In this document: positions 24,101 to 36,100 of the stretch, piece after piece | Layout of the letters: every line of letters begins with the position of its first letter | Numbering within the stretch: position 1 is the stretch's first letter | Origin: Odobenus rosmarus divergens | Taxonomy: Eukaryota; Chordata; Mammalia; Carnivora; Odobenidae | Length of the DNA: 64,000 nt | NCBI RefSeq assembly: GCF_000321225.1 | Contig: NW_004450381.1 | Span: 1,940,457-2,004,456 of the forward strand | Direction of reading: 5' to 3' | The notes under the pieces: generated by a model | What the model was told of the DNA's origin: nothing | The model's database searches: none | The model's input: the letters and a program-made list of their open reading frames with translations, nothing else | Made by a program: the position numbers and the translations under genes

Positions 24101-27100
24101 ACCCCAAAATTCACATGTTGAAGCCCTAACCCCTAATGTGACAGTATCCACGGGCAGGGCCTTTGTGGGTGATTAGGTTTAGGTGAGCCTGCAAAGGTGG
24201 GACCCCGTGATGGGACTGGTGCCCTTATAAGAAGAGGAAGACAGCTCTCTTCATGTGCATGCTGTGAGGAAAAGCCGCAGGAGTACACGGTGAGAAGGTG
24301 GCCGCCTGTGAGCCAGGAAATAGGCTCTTACCAGATCCCAAGCATGCTGGCACCCTGACCTCGGGACCCCCAGAACTATGAGAAATGAAAGCCTCTTGTT
24401 CGAGCCCCCAGTTGATGGCACTTTGTTACAGCAGCTGAGCAGACTGAGACACACACACAAAGAAGCCAGAGACCACGGTTCCATGGAGGGGGCGCTGGGA
24501 AGTCTCCTCAGGTATAGGAATCAAGAGTTCAGGGATAAGCCAGTGGGGCCTGGCCAGGTGAGACCAAGAAGGGTTGCCAAGGAGGGCCCAGGTGGGGGCA
24601 GAGAGGAGGAGAAGGAAGATGGTCAAAGCTAGGACCAATGAGGCACGAGTTGCTGGCTGAGGGTGCCTGGCTTAGCTCCAAGCATGGGCCAGATTCAGCA
24701 CGTCTGGCCCTTGGAGGAGGCCGGCAGCCTGAGCCCCCCCATTCCCGTGCCCCCAGAGTGAGGTGTGAAACCGGGGGTCGCTGGCTGCACGTGAGTGGCC
24801 CAGCTGACACTGCCCATCGGAGCAGCCCTGGCTGTGGGGTAACTCGGTGGAATCTGGAGGTTCAGCAGGTGGAAGAAGTATACCCAGAACAACACGCCCG
24901 CAGCCGAGTGTGTGCCGAGGGTCCTGCCTGACCCTCCTGCTCTCACACCTGTCCTAGGGCTCTCGGCTCCTGGCTACTTGGCCTCCCTGCAGAGCACACA
25001 ACCACTCCCTGATCCCTGAGAAAGCCTCGTGCTTCCCATGCCCTGGAGAGACGCATCATCATAAGACAACCGATCGGGGGAATGAAGTCAGAGCATGACG
25101 TGGCCCAGAAGGGACAGGAGCCTGCTGGGTGGAGGGCAGGGTGAGCCCGGGAACCACACGGCTGATGCACAGCAGGAATGTTCACTGAGCACCTGCTGGG
25201 TGCTGGGCCCTGTGCAGAGAGTGCTTCATGAAACATCTTGAACTTGGCAGAACTGTCCCCGGCAGTAGGTTCCAGCCCCACCACTTCCTGGAGAAGCAAA
25301 GGCCTGGAGTTAAGTAACACGCCCAAGTTCCTGGAAGAATCAGAACCTGGGTCCAGACAGGTCGAGAACCCAAGCTCCATCTGCAAGTATTTATGAAGGG
25401 TTGAGAAAAGGCCTAGACGTGGAGCACTGGCCTTGCCCTCATGGGGCCCCCACGTCACAGACATCCTTTGAAACTGTGGACGGCACGGGGTCTAGGCTCA
25501 GCCCCATCCCACAGCTGAGCAAGCTGGTGCTCAGAGATGAGTGGTACTGCTGAGGTCACACGCGGTGTCTGGTGGCGCTGGGAACCCCAACCCTTCTGCT
25601 GTCTTCATGCCCACCCCCTTTCCGCAGCACCCCTTGTAAACTGCCACAGGGTCTGGCGTTTCCAATTCTTTAATCCTCAAGCAAGAGGCCTCCTGTCTCC
25701 TCTGCCTGAGCCTCACCACCCCTTGGCCTCGGCCTGCACCGGCGACATTTCCCCAGCGGCTCCTGTTCGGCCTGCCCACCTGCCTTCTGTGAGGGAAACT
25801 TGGGTAGAGAACGGCTCCAAGACAAGGCTGGCTCTTGGGAAACAAGACACCCACATGGGATCACCCCATTTGCCTCCCAGCCCGAGCTGGGGATGTCGGG
25901 CAGCACATGGCGTGGCGCTAAGAATAGACAGACGGGCAGCCGCCTGGGGAAATCAGCCAGCAGCATAAAGTTAATTCAGCGAAATGAAGGAGCACCTATC
26001 CACCAGCCCACAGGGCCCAGGCCTGGGAAGAAAATGTGCCAGCAGGACCTCTCGGTCCTGACCAGCTCCTGGGAGGCTGAGGGTGTCCTCCTGGGAAGTG
26101 CCTGCCGCTCACGGCCCCTGGGGTGCCAGGGCCAGGATACCGGCTGGTGAGAGCATCTGCCAGCCACAGTTCAGTGTCAGGGAGACACCTGTAAAGCTGC
26201 CCAAAGTCCCTCTTCCTCAACCAAAGGGGCACATCTTCTCCTTATGACCACCTACGTCCAGGTAGCTCTTTATACAGGGACTAGGGAGGGGTGGACAATC
26301 CTATTGGTTCACAGGGTGTCGGGGGAGTGCAGGAGGGGCTATCATAAATCATAACACACCTGTGGTGCACACAGGTGCCAGGGCACACCTGGCCTCACAT
26401 CCTGGCTTAGCTACTTAGTGGCTTTATGACCGTGGGCAAGTCATTTAACCTTTCTGAGCCGTAGTGTCCTCGCCTGGAAAATACCTCTAACCTCACAGAG
26501 TCATTAGGGGAACTCAGAAGCCCATTTTCTCTCTCCATTTGGAAGCTTGGTATTCAATGTGATGTACCAAATTTAGAGACGAGAACACAGGAAAAAAAAT
26601 AGGTACTTCCAAATCTCAGACCCTCCCCAGCTGCAAATTCTAAAAGGAAGCAGCCTGCAGCTCCCCACCCCTCCCAGGACCTGCAGATTCTCTCCGGACT
26701 GGTGATGTAGAGGGTGCTTTCCCACCACCTCCAACATGCATGGTGCCCGGGTGGGCAAATCATCACCCCTGCTCTTATACAGACCCTCAGAGGTCATGAG
26801 ACCCTTTCTGTCTCACAGTGACCTGGTGGAGGGGCCACAGATCCTGAGACACTGTCGTCAGATGATGGATACTTGGCAAAGAAATAAGGGCTTCCCATAT
26901 CAAAGCCACTGGTAAGTGGAGGGCAGGATTGAACCAGGTTGGGGGACCGCCCTTCTAGCATCCTTTCTACCACACTGGGGACAGCAGACTGGGTTGGGCA
27001 GCCTGAGGATACACCGAGGAGGACGCTCAGGCTGCAATCAGCTCAGAGTTTGAGCACCTGATTGATTAGTGATGTCTGTTCCTGGAATGGTGGGGGCAGG

Positions 27101-30100
27101 GAGCATGAGCGTGGGCAATTGTCTGTCATACTGGGCTGGCCACCACCCCCCTTACCATGCATGGGATGGAGAGAAGGTGCATGCGAGTCAGACTCACAAC
27201 CTCTCAGAAGGCATTAGCTTCTTTCTCCTCCTCTTACAGCTGAGGTACCCGAGTGATCCCTCTCACTGAGCAGGTATCACTGAGGCCAACAGGGCCAGAT
27301 GCTGGTGGGGGAGAGGGTGGGTGCAGATAAAAGCCCTCTTCTTCATGAAGTGGCCAGCCCCTACACACTCCCTGTTTAGTCGCCCTGAGACCCTGACCGT
27401 GGGTCAGCATGGAAGGAAGCCTATGGTAACAGATGCGGGACAAGGGCTGGGCTGCCAGCTCCCAGGTAACATCTGATTTTCCTCACTTCCCTAGGATAGC
27501 CGCCTCCACCGATTCTGAGGAGCAAGAAGGTATTTCTCGCCAGGGCTCTGACGGCAGGGTGGGGGTGTGAGGGCAGACTCAGCACTGTATGAAAAGCTGA
27601 GAGGGAAAGGACTCACACATTGGCTTCCCAGGACGGCAGTGCTCTCATAAGAGAACAGTCAGCAGAGGAGAAAGAGCGGGTGTCCTAGGAGGGAAGGGTG
27701 AGCTGGGCACAAACTCAGAAGGAGTCTGGGCAGGAGCAAATCCTGCATCCGGTTAGGGAGGCCAAAGCTTTGCACTCCTTCAGAGTCCCTGAGCCGGGTG
27801 GGGGGCCGAACCGGGGGCAGGGTGCCGCTGCTCCAGGAAAGGAGATCTGAGCCCCACCACCCCCAGGCTCCAGACACCGGACAGCTGGGTGTGGGGGCCC
27901 TGGGAGGTGCCGGGGACCCACTCCTGGCTTCCTCGAGCTCAGAGACTGCTTCTGTTTGCCCGCCGGTGGGACTCTAGCCACAAGGCATGCGCTTTGGGTT
28001 TGCAGGCACCCAGCCAGGGTGGGCCTCGTTCCCACCCTATCGTAAAAATGGGGACCAGGTCCAGGGGGGAGGAGCAAGCACGGTCCAAGCCATGTGGTGG
28101 GTGAGTTCACGCCGATGTCGGCACTGGATCTCTATGTCGGCCTGGCTCCAGGGTCTGGGCCAGCCTGGAGCATGGACTGGAGGGGACACCTCCCTCCGTG
28201 GCCCTGGCCCACCAGGAGAAATCTGACCAAGCCCCTCGCTCATGGTCAAGCCTGATGAGACTCTGGGCACATGGGAGCTTTCTGCTCAGCGCTCAGGTAC
28301 CACTTCCCAAAGAGGAGTAGGGAGGACAGATCTGAGGAGCCTGCCTGCCAGCCCAGGTGGAAGAAGAAAAGAAACCCCGACTGCGGGAGGCTGAGCCCTC
28401 AGTGCCGGGCGCCTGGCACATGAACCGGAAGAAAGAGGAGGAAGTGGCTTCCAGGGGCAGCTACTGCCAGGCTCACTGCTGGCCGTGTCCCGCCGGGGCC
28501 ATATAGCTCCTGTGCCTGCACAAGAGCCCAGCGGCAGCAGGTCAGCCTCCCTCGCCTTGGTGCTGCTCACACTTGTGCTGGACGCCAGCCTCCCTGATTT
28601 ACGCAACTCTGCTCTCTCACCAAGTGCTGCCTGCTGGGATGGCACCGGCCCAGCACCTCACTGGGCCCCTCACAGCAGGGTCAGAGGCAGCAAGAGGCCA
28701 CCGGGGCGGGCGGGCTGGGTCATGCATTCTTAGCCCCTCTGTTCTCTACCCTCTTATCAATGATGAGCAGGGCGATAAAGGCCAGGGGTGGCTGTCAGTG
28801 AGGGAGGGAGGAGGAAGGAGAACCCAAGGAGAAGACAAGCAAGCCCACAAACTGCCTGCACCCCCCTCTTCCTCCTTTTTAAGTCCTTAAATCTGGTCAT
28901 ACGGGTTTCCCATACTATCCGAAAGTTTGCTTTTGTCAAACGTTAGTATTTGTTTCAGTAACCAAATAGATCTGAAGAAGATTTTTCGCTTTTACAAATA
29001 GTGAGGCTTCTTAATTTTACACCATTTCAGCTTAAAAAAGATTTCATAGGAATGTTCTACCTTCGGATATCAGAGGAAACCTGGAACTATTTTTAAATGA
29101 AAGAACACTCAGGAGGAACTAGGTCTTTCCAGGCAGACAAAATGACATCTTCCTTCTCACCGGTCTCCTCAGCTGGGGACCCTGAGTTGGCAAGGGTGTA
29201 GAGAAGAGAAGGGGTGCCCTGGACACAACCGGTCACACTGGAAAAAGAGGTGGCCAAGCGAGGCAAGCAGCCCTGCAACTCCACCCTGACACCCTGCACA
29301 GGGGATCGGGTTTCAGGGTCAAAGACCCTAAAAGGTACCACGTTTCTTGTGTTAGGCTCAATGGCAGGCAGTTGGCTGAGGACCAGAAAGGGGCTCCGAC
29401 GTCCCCCTGCCCGGTGGGGCAGGCTGGCAAACCCAGACCATCCCCAGCCTCGCTCACCTCTCCCTTCTTCACGGTCATGGACTGCCGGCGGGGCGTGATC
29501 TCCTCGTTGATGCTGGACAGGAAGTTCTGTGAGATACGGAGGGCGTCCTGCAGCAGAGGGTGGTCGGGGTGGCTGGAGGGCGTGTGCTTCAGCAAGTCCT
29601 ATGTCAGGCAAGAGGACTCAAGTCAGAAAGAGCACAGCCCTGGTGCCCACCATGGTGTGCCAACTGCAGACATATGCCGGGCAAGCTCAGGACACCTCTT
29701 GGACAGGCCAGGGCTAGGCACGCAGTGCTGGGTGAGCACCATCCCAGAAGCAGGTCCTACACCTAGACGGTGCTCCCACAAGTCCATGCTGTGTGCACGC
29801 TGCCAACAGGGGCTCCCACTCGCGGGGTCTAGGGCAGGATTTGTCCACCTGGGCCCCAGTGACATTCCGGGCTGGATCATTCCTTGTGGTGGGGCCGTCC
29901 TGTGCACTGTAGGCCATCAGCCCCCCACCCCTGGGCTCTACCCACTAGATGCTGGCACTCCTCCTTTGCAGTTGTGACAAGAAACAAAGTCTCCAACATT
30001 GCTGGCTGTCCCCTAGGGGGCAGAATTGGTCTCGTCCAGGACGACTGGTCTGTGCAAGCTCAGGAGAATGCACCTGGTCTTCCCCGCTCCTCCTGCTTTA

Positions 30101-33100
30101 GAGAAGAGACTAGACCTCTTTAGAATACAGATGGAAATGCTGACTCCTTCTCCGCTAGGAATGCATGTAATTCATGCTTAAGGTCAACAGCTCCTTGGTT
30201 CAGAAAAATGAACTCCCCTTAGCTTTCAAATCTCCCCTGCAGAGAACATGCAAAGATGAAATAAGCCTGGAGGAAAGCTCTGGTGCCCATGGTCCCAGGA
30301 CCCCCACGCCACCCCTGGGCAGCTCTGCTTCTGTCAGGACGCTCGGAGAGGGGATAGGATAAAGGTCTCTGAGACTCCGTCCGATGGGCCACCAGCCAGA
30401 GCCGCCGCCGCTTTTTTTTTTTTTTTTTTTAAAGATTTTATTCATTTATTTGACAGAGAGAGGGAACACAAAGCAGGGGGAGTGGGAGAGGGAGAAGCAG
30501 GCTTCCCGCTGAGCAGGGAGCCCGATGCGGGGCTCAATCCCAGGACCCTGGGATCATGACCCGAGCTGAAGGCAGACACTTAACCAACTAAGCCACCCAG
30601 GTGCCCCTAGCCAGAGCATTCTAAACCATGCCTCTCATCTCCCTCTTTACCAGAGCGTAGTGAGGAATTATGAAATGTGCACTTGAGGGGCGCCTGGGTG
30701 GCTCAGTCGTTAAGCGTCTGTCTTAGGCTCAGGTCATGATCCCAGCGTCCTGGGATCGAGCCCCGCATCAGGCTCCCTGCTCAGCGGGAAGCCGGCTTCT
30801 CCCTCTCCCACTCCCCCCGCTTGTGTTCCCTCTCTCGCTGACTCTCTGTCAAATAAATAAAATCTTAAAAAAAAAAAAAAAGATTTGAGAAACGTGCACT
30901 TGACAGAATACTACACAGCTTAAATACTATGGGGCAGAGTTGTTTGGGCTGAAGTGGGACAATCTCCACCGCATCATATTAAGGGGAAAAAAGGCAAAGT
31001 GTGGAATGATACATATAGCATGACACCTTCTGCATAATCAAAAAAGACGCTCATAAATGTTGGCATGTGCATAAAAGAATACTTGTGGGTGGTGGTGAGG
31101 AGAAAACAGGGAAGGAAATGGAAACCACACACCTCTGTGACTTGGTTGTAAATTAAAAAAAAAATGCATTTACAACTTGCTCTAAATGTAAGTGAATAGC
31201 ATCACCTGGGCAGTAGGACTAGGGGCCAGTTTCATTTTCCCTGCTGCCTTCAGGAGCAGCCCCACTGAGGCGGGCCCTCCCCACACTCCCTCTCCCCAGG
31301 CTGGGAAGCAGTGGTCATCCTCAAAGCCATGGAAGGCACCTGCTCTCTGTGCCCCCACTCCGTCTACCTTGGAGGCCCTTCTTAGGTGGGACAGGATGCT
31401 CCCTCCCGGTACCTCCCCCTCCAAGAGCACCCGGGACACCTCGAGAACCTGCTTTGTTCTCCCCTCACCCCTGTGTGAGCCTCTCATTTCTGCATCTTCC
31501 ATAAAGGTGTGTGGCAGGAACAGGGGGAAAGGGGCGGGCAACACTGACGAACATCGGAAGCCAAGAACCCCAGAGTGAGAAGGTCCCAGGTGGGTCACTC
31601 ACATGCAGGACCAGCGTGCTGCGTGTCACCCGGTCCACAGGCTTGTAGAGCAGGGCTGCAGAGAGACGGGCAGGGTGAGAGGTAGCCACGCACGGAGAAA
31701 GGAGCCCCAGACCACCCGCCTGCCTGTCCTCTCGGCAAGTGCTCGGGCAGGGGGAGTGGCCCAACCGCCACGTCCCCTGGGAATGTCCATACCCAGGGAC
31801 AAGGACAAACTGAGCACCTAGAAGGCCGGGCACATGGTGGCTTTGAGCTTTCGGTCCGTGACATTAAACGCTGAGTGCAGAGCTACTGGTCAGAACCCAA
31901 GTTGATGCCCTTCCCTCTGGAGCTGGGGAGCCCAGCAGCACCCTGGTGCACATGGGCTGGCAAGGGTCCCAACCGTGGCAGGAGACCTGCTCTCTGGCCT
32001 GGAGGGTCTCCTGGGAGCAGACCAGCACGTCACTCACGATGTCCATCCCTGCGCAGTTTGGAGGTCCGACTCTGAGGATGGCAGAAACTAACTCAGGGGC
32101 CCACAGAGGTCCTGGCTTTATGAGTGTTTTCAGACACCTGGCCTCCAGCAGCACGGGAGCCCTGGCCAGCCTGGGCAGCCCCCGCTCCTCCATGAGGATG
32201 GTGAGTCCAGCACATCACGGGCACAGGTGCTCAGATGTGTCCTGACATACACCAGGTGCATTTCCTCACGGGACTCCCACAACTACTGTAAGACACGCAT
32301 TGTTATCCCCATTTTACAGATGAGAAGCCGAGACTCAGAGCACGGTGAAGCTCTGCCATCTCTGTAACTCTTCGCACTACCCTAACAACTGCAACTGAGA
32401 AGTGATCTCTCAGTCTGCCCAGAGTGAAGGGGCTGGACACATGGGCCTGGGAGCCTGACAACTCTGACTTTCCCCCTGCCTCCCCACTTAGGACCTGTGT
32501 TCCAGTTCAGTTACTTTCATTCCCAATCTGTTTTGTCACCCGAAAAAAGGGAAAATAAAATACTCCTTACGGGGCCGTTGCGGACAATGTGATGACATTT
32601 TAAATGGCCGGCGGTGCCTGGTTTGTGGGTGTTCGCAAACCCCTGCCATCCTTCCTGGTTGCTACTACTGGTGGCAGGCTGGTCCTGACCACGTCCTTCC
32701 CCACCCCACCACGCCCAGTGCTGCTTTTTCCCTGTCCCCGCTCTGTTAGAAGTCTGGAACAGCAAAGACACCAGAGGGTGACCCAACTGGGTGCCGTGTT
32801 TGCTCTTCCAGCAAATGCCCCATTGGCTCACAGGAGCCGCCCCCACAGGGGGCACGAAGAGGCCTCGGCACAGAGAACTCACTTTCCAAAGAGTTCTTGG
32901 TCGTGTGGTCCTTGGCATCCTTGTTGCTTCTGGCTCTCAGGTTCTGCAAAGAGAAAAGCACGTTTTCACATGGGACAACTGAGGCAGCGCTGATGTGGCA
33001 GCAAGTTCCGTGGCCAGACACCTTCTGCAGAAAACTCATCCTTCTCTCACTGAACAAAACCTTAGATGGGGCAAGTCTAAGGGGGCGTCCCGGACCAAAG

Positions 33101-36100
33101 CGTGGCATACAGGGTGGGGCGGAACACAAAGCCTGCCCTGGGTGCCGTGGTTCACCTGGGACTGCTGACATTCGGGGCCAGAACTTCTCTTACTGTGAGG
33201 GCCTGTCCTGTACACCGCAGGACACTGAGCAGCACTCCTGGCCTCTACCTATGGATGCAGCAGCACACCCCCTTCCTGTTGTGACAATCAAAAGTCCCCA
33301 GGCATTACTAGGCTGTCTGCTGGGGACAAAATCACCCCTGGTCGAGGGCCTCTGACATACAGAATCCTATAAAAATAAGGCAAACCACTGTGTCCTTCCT
33401 AAATGCATAGAACTGCTTTCTCAGAGAAGTTAAACAGTGTGCAAGGGAGCTGGTGGGGTGGAAGAGCACTCACCTCTGGAAATGGCCTGGGCGGGCCCCC
33501 TACCTGTGAGACCCACGCTGGATTCGCCCTCTACCCCACCCTCTCCTGACTTTTCGCAAATGTACAGGCCCACCTCGGAGATATTGTGGGTTTGCTTCTG
33601 GACCACCGCAATGAAGCGGATATCGCAATAAAGTGAGACCAATGCATTTTTTTGGTTTCCTAGTGCCTATAAAAATTATGTTTACAGTATACTATAGTCT
33701 CTTAAGTGTTCAACAGCACTATGTCTGAAAACAATGTACCTACCTTGATTAAAAAATATTTTATTGCCAAAGAATGCTATCATCTGAGCTTTCAGCAAGT
33801 CATAATCACCACAGATCATCTCCAGGAATATAATAATAATGCAAAAGTTTGAAATGTTGCAAGAATTACCAAAATGTGACACAGAGAGCAAATGCTGTTG
33901 TAAAAATGGCACTGACAGACTTGCTCAACACACGGTTGCCACAAACCTTCAGTCTGTAAAAAATGCAGTATCTGCAAGTGCAATAAAGCAAAGTAGGCCT
34001 GTAGTTTCTAGCTACAGACAGGCGCTATGATCCCCAGGAGGAGAGCAGAGCTTTTTAGTGGGTAGGTCATGTTTTCACACAACTGCATCAAAGGCATCAT
34101 CAATTGGGCCCAAGGTACCAAGAGAAACCAGGATGTAAGATCCCTGTGTATCTGAAATCATTTCCGGGAAGAAGCTATAGTTAATCCCACTACCAGGCTG
34201 CTGAACAACAAAGAGCGAGGGGATGGGAAGGGGCTCAGCGATGGCTTTCCCAACCTCTCGTGCTTCAGTAAACCTCTCCCAACTAAAAATGATGGTGTGT
34301 AGAGCTCAATGGGGCCAAACTCCACAATGTACTTTGGTGCCTCTCTTGAGAGTTTAAAGCTCCTCACAGTGATTATTCCTCTGTACCTCTGCCTCAGCGG
34401 TTCCCAAGGGGCATGGGGGGTATAAGGGGGCGTGAGAGCTGAACAGGAGTCTCGGCAAAAATCAGGTCCCATGCTCCCGTGAGCCTGGGAGGCAGCCCTC
34501 ACACCAAGTGCCCCTGGGTAGCGCCACACACACAAGCGTGCAGAGGTAGGTCCAGCAGTCCTGCCTCCAGGAGACTTACGAATCTGGCTTAATCCTACAG
34601 TTCTCAAACAACCTGGCCCCAGAGACCCTTGTGCCAGAACTCTCAGTGTCTATTGTGTGGGAGCTGGCATTCCACGGAAACCAGCTTGGGCAACTCTGGT
34701 CTAACTGGACTCTCGCTGCCCTGGCTCATTTTCGGTACTGGGAGCAGATGAACGGCCACCCCTCCACTGCTCCCTGTCCTGGAGGTGACCATCCGGTCCC
34801 CACGCCTGAGCTCTGACGCCCAGAGTGCAACCTCTCACAACCTGCTGCTTCTGTTTCCTTTGGTTTCATTTTGCTCTGTCTAGGTGGCTTCAATCTCTCT
34901 GGGTCTCCTTTAAAAACACGGGTGGAGAACCAAAGGGGACGCCGCCTCCAGGTACAAGCTTCACGGAGGGGCAGCTCAGCATCCCTGTCTCAGTTCAGAT
35001 TCCCAAGGGACCACGGGACCCCTGGGTGGTGTCTCACCATTGCTTCCTCCCTCCTCTATAGAAACCTGTCCGGGTGGACTTGAACTTGGCCCCCTTTAAC
35101 TGTAGCCTGCTCTTAAAGGATTAGGTCTCTACTTCATCAAGGTGACCTGGATTCTGCACCAACATCCCAGCTGTTAGGGGTGGGGGAGGTTGTTAAAGTG
35201 AATGAGCTAAAGAAAGGTATGGCCCACTGCTCCAGGCAAGCCAGAGCAGACAGGGAGGGACGTCTGGAGCCAGCCTAGAACCCTGGGTGCATGTAGCCTG
35301 TTACCAGCAGCACCAGGCAGGGAGTGCATGCCTCCACGGGCTCTGGAGGGGCAGCATGGCATCCATTACCACCACGAGAGACAATCAGCACCCACAACAC
35401 CCCACCTCTTATCACAAATTACAAAATGGCACAAAGCCCCCAGAACAAAGCCAGGTATGACAGTCAGGGTATGACCATCTCTCAGCAAGGGAGACCCCAC
35501 TCACTCCGTATGTCTAGTTTCCAATTGTCTTTCGTATGCTAATTTCTCTCATGGAATCTTTCCACCCAGAATCCTTGTTTGGTGGAGGGAAGGCAAGTCA
35601 GAGCTCTGAGAAGCTGGAGGCATCACAAGTGATGACAGGCCCCGAAAGAGGAAAATGTCACCCAACTGCACAGGGCAGAAACAGGATGTTGAAGGCTGGG
35701 GAAAACCCCTGCCAGGAGCCTGGAGAGGCGGGTGCTGCAGGTTCTGGTCCAGGGGTGGCCCTGCTTGTCCTCTCTGTATCCGAGGTGCTCTGCAGGGGCC
35801 CCTCATTGCTAGCACTCTGGGGCTTGAGGTTTCAGTCCTCGTGGAGCTCCAGCCTGGAGCTTTCTTCAGTTCCACACCCCTGTACTAGCCGCTCAGCTTC
35901 CCCGGCAAGAGAGGTCCCTAGCACACCACCCTGGCTGCTTTCTAGCGACCGGGTGCCTAGTCAGCCTCAGCACTCTCACGTCCAGACCTCTGCTAATGAG
36001 ATAGAACTACGGACACTCATTACTGCACACAGATGGCGCAAGAGGGCGTCTGTCTGGGGCACTCGGCGGAGCCCCAGAACTGGGCCCTGGCCCTTGGGGA

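Larger units (their letters stand above)
19605..29457 (-). other. BCR: BCR intron 8
   Basis: 9853 bp, the longest complete intron here. It is unusual for this gene segment in lacking any CAN-SINE. It holds old MIR/L2-like pieces (about 20370-20650, 23670-23935, 26360-26530), a TG-rich minisatellite (23192-23478), a poly-C run (21770-21783) and one MLT1-like LTR (24080-24450). Much of 24450-26340 and 26540-29450 shows no recognisable feature. Confidence 0.88.
29599..31602 (-). other. BCR: BCR intron 7
   Basis: 2004 bp between exons 7 and 8. It carries a MER5A-like fragment, two oppositely oriented CAN-SINEs 80 bp apart, and a LINE-1 end. Confidence 0.9.
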
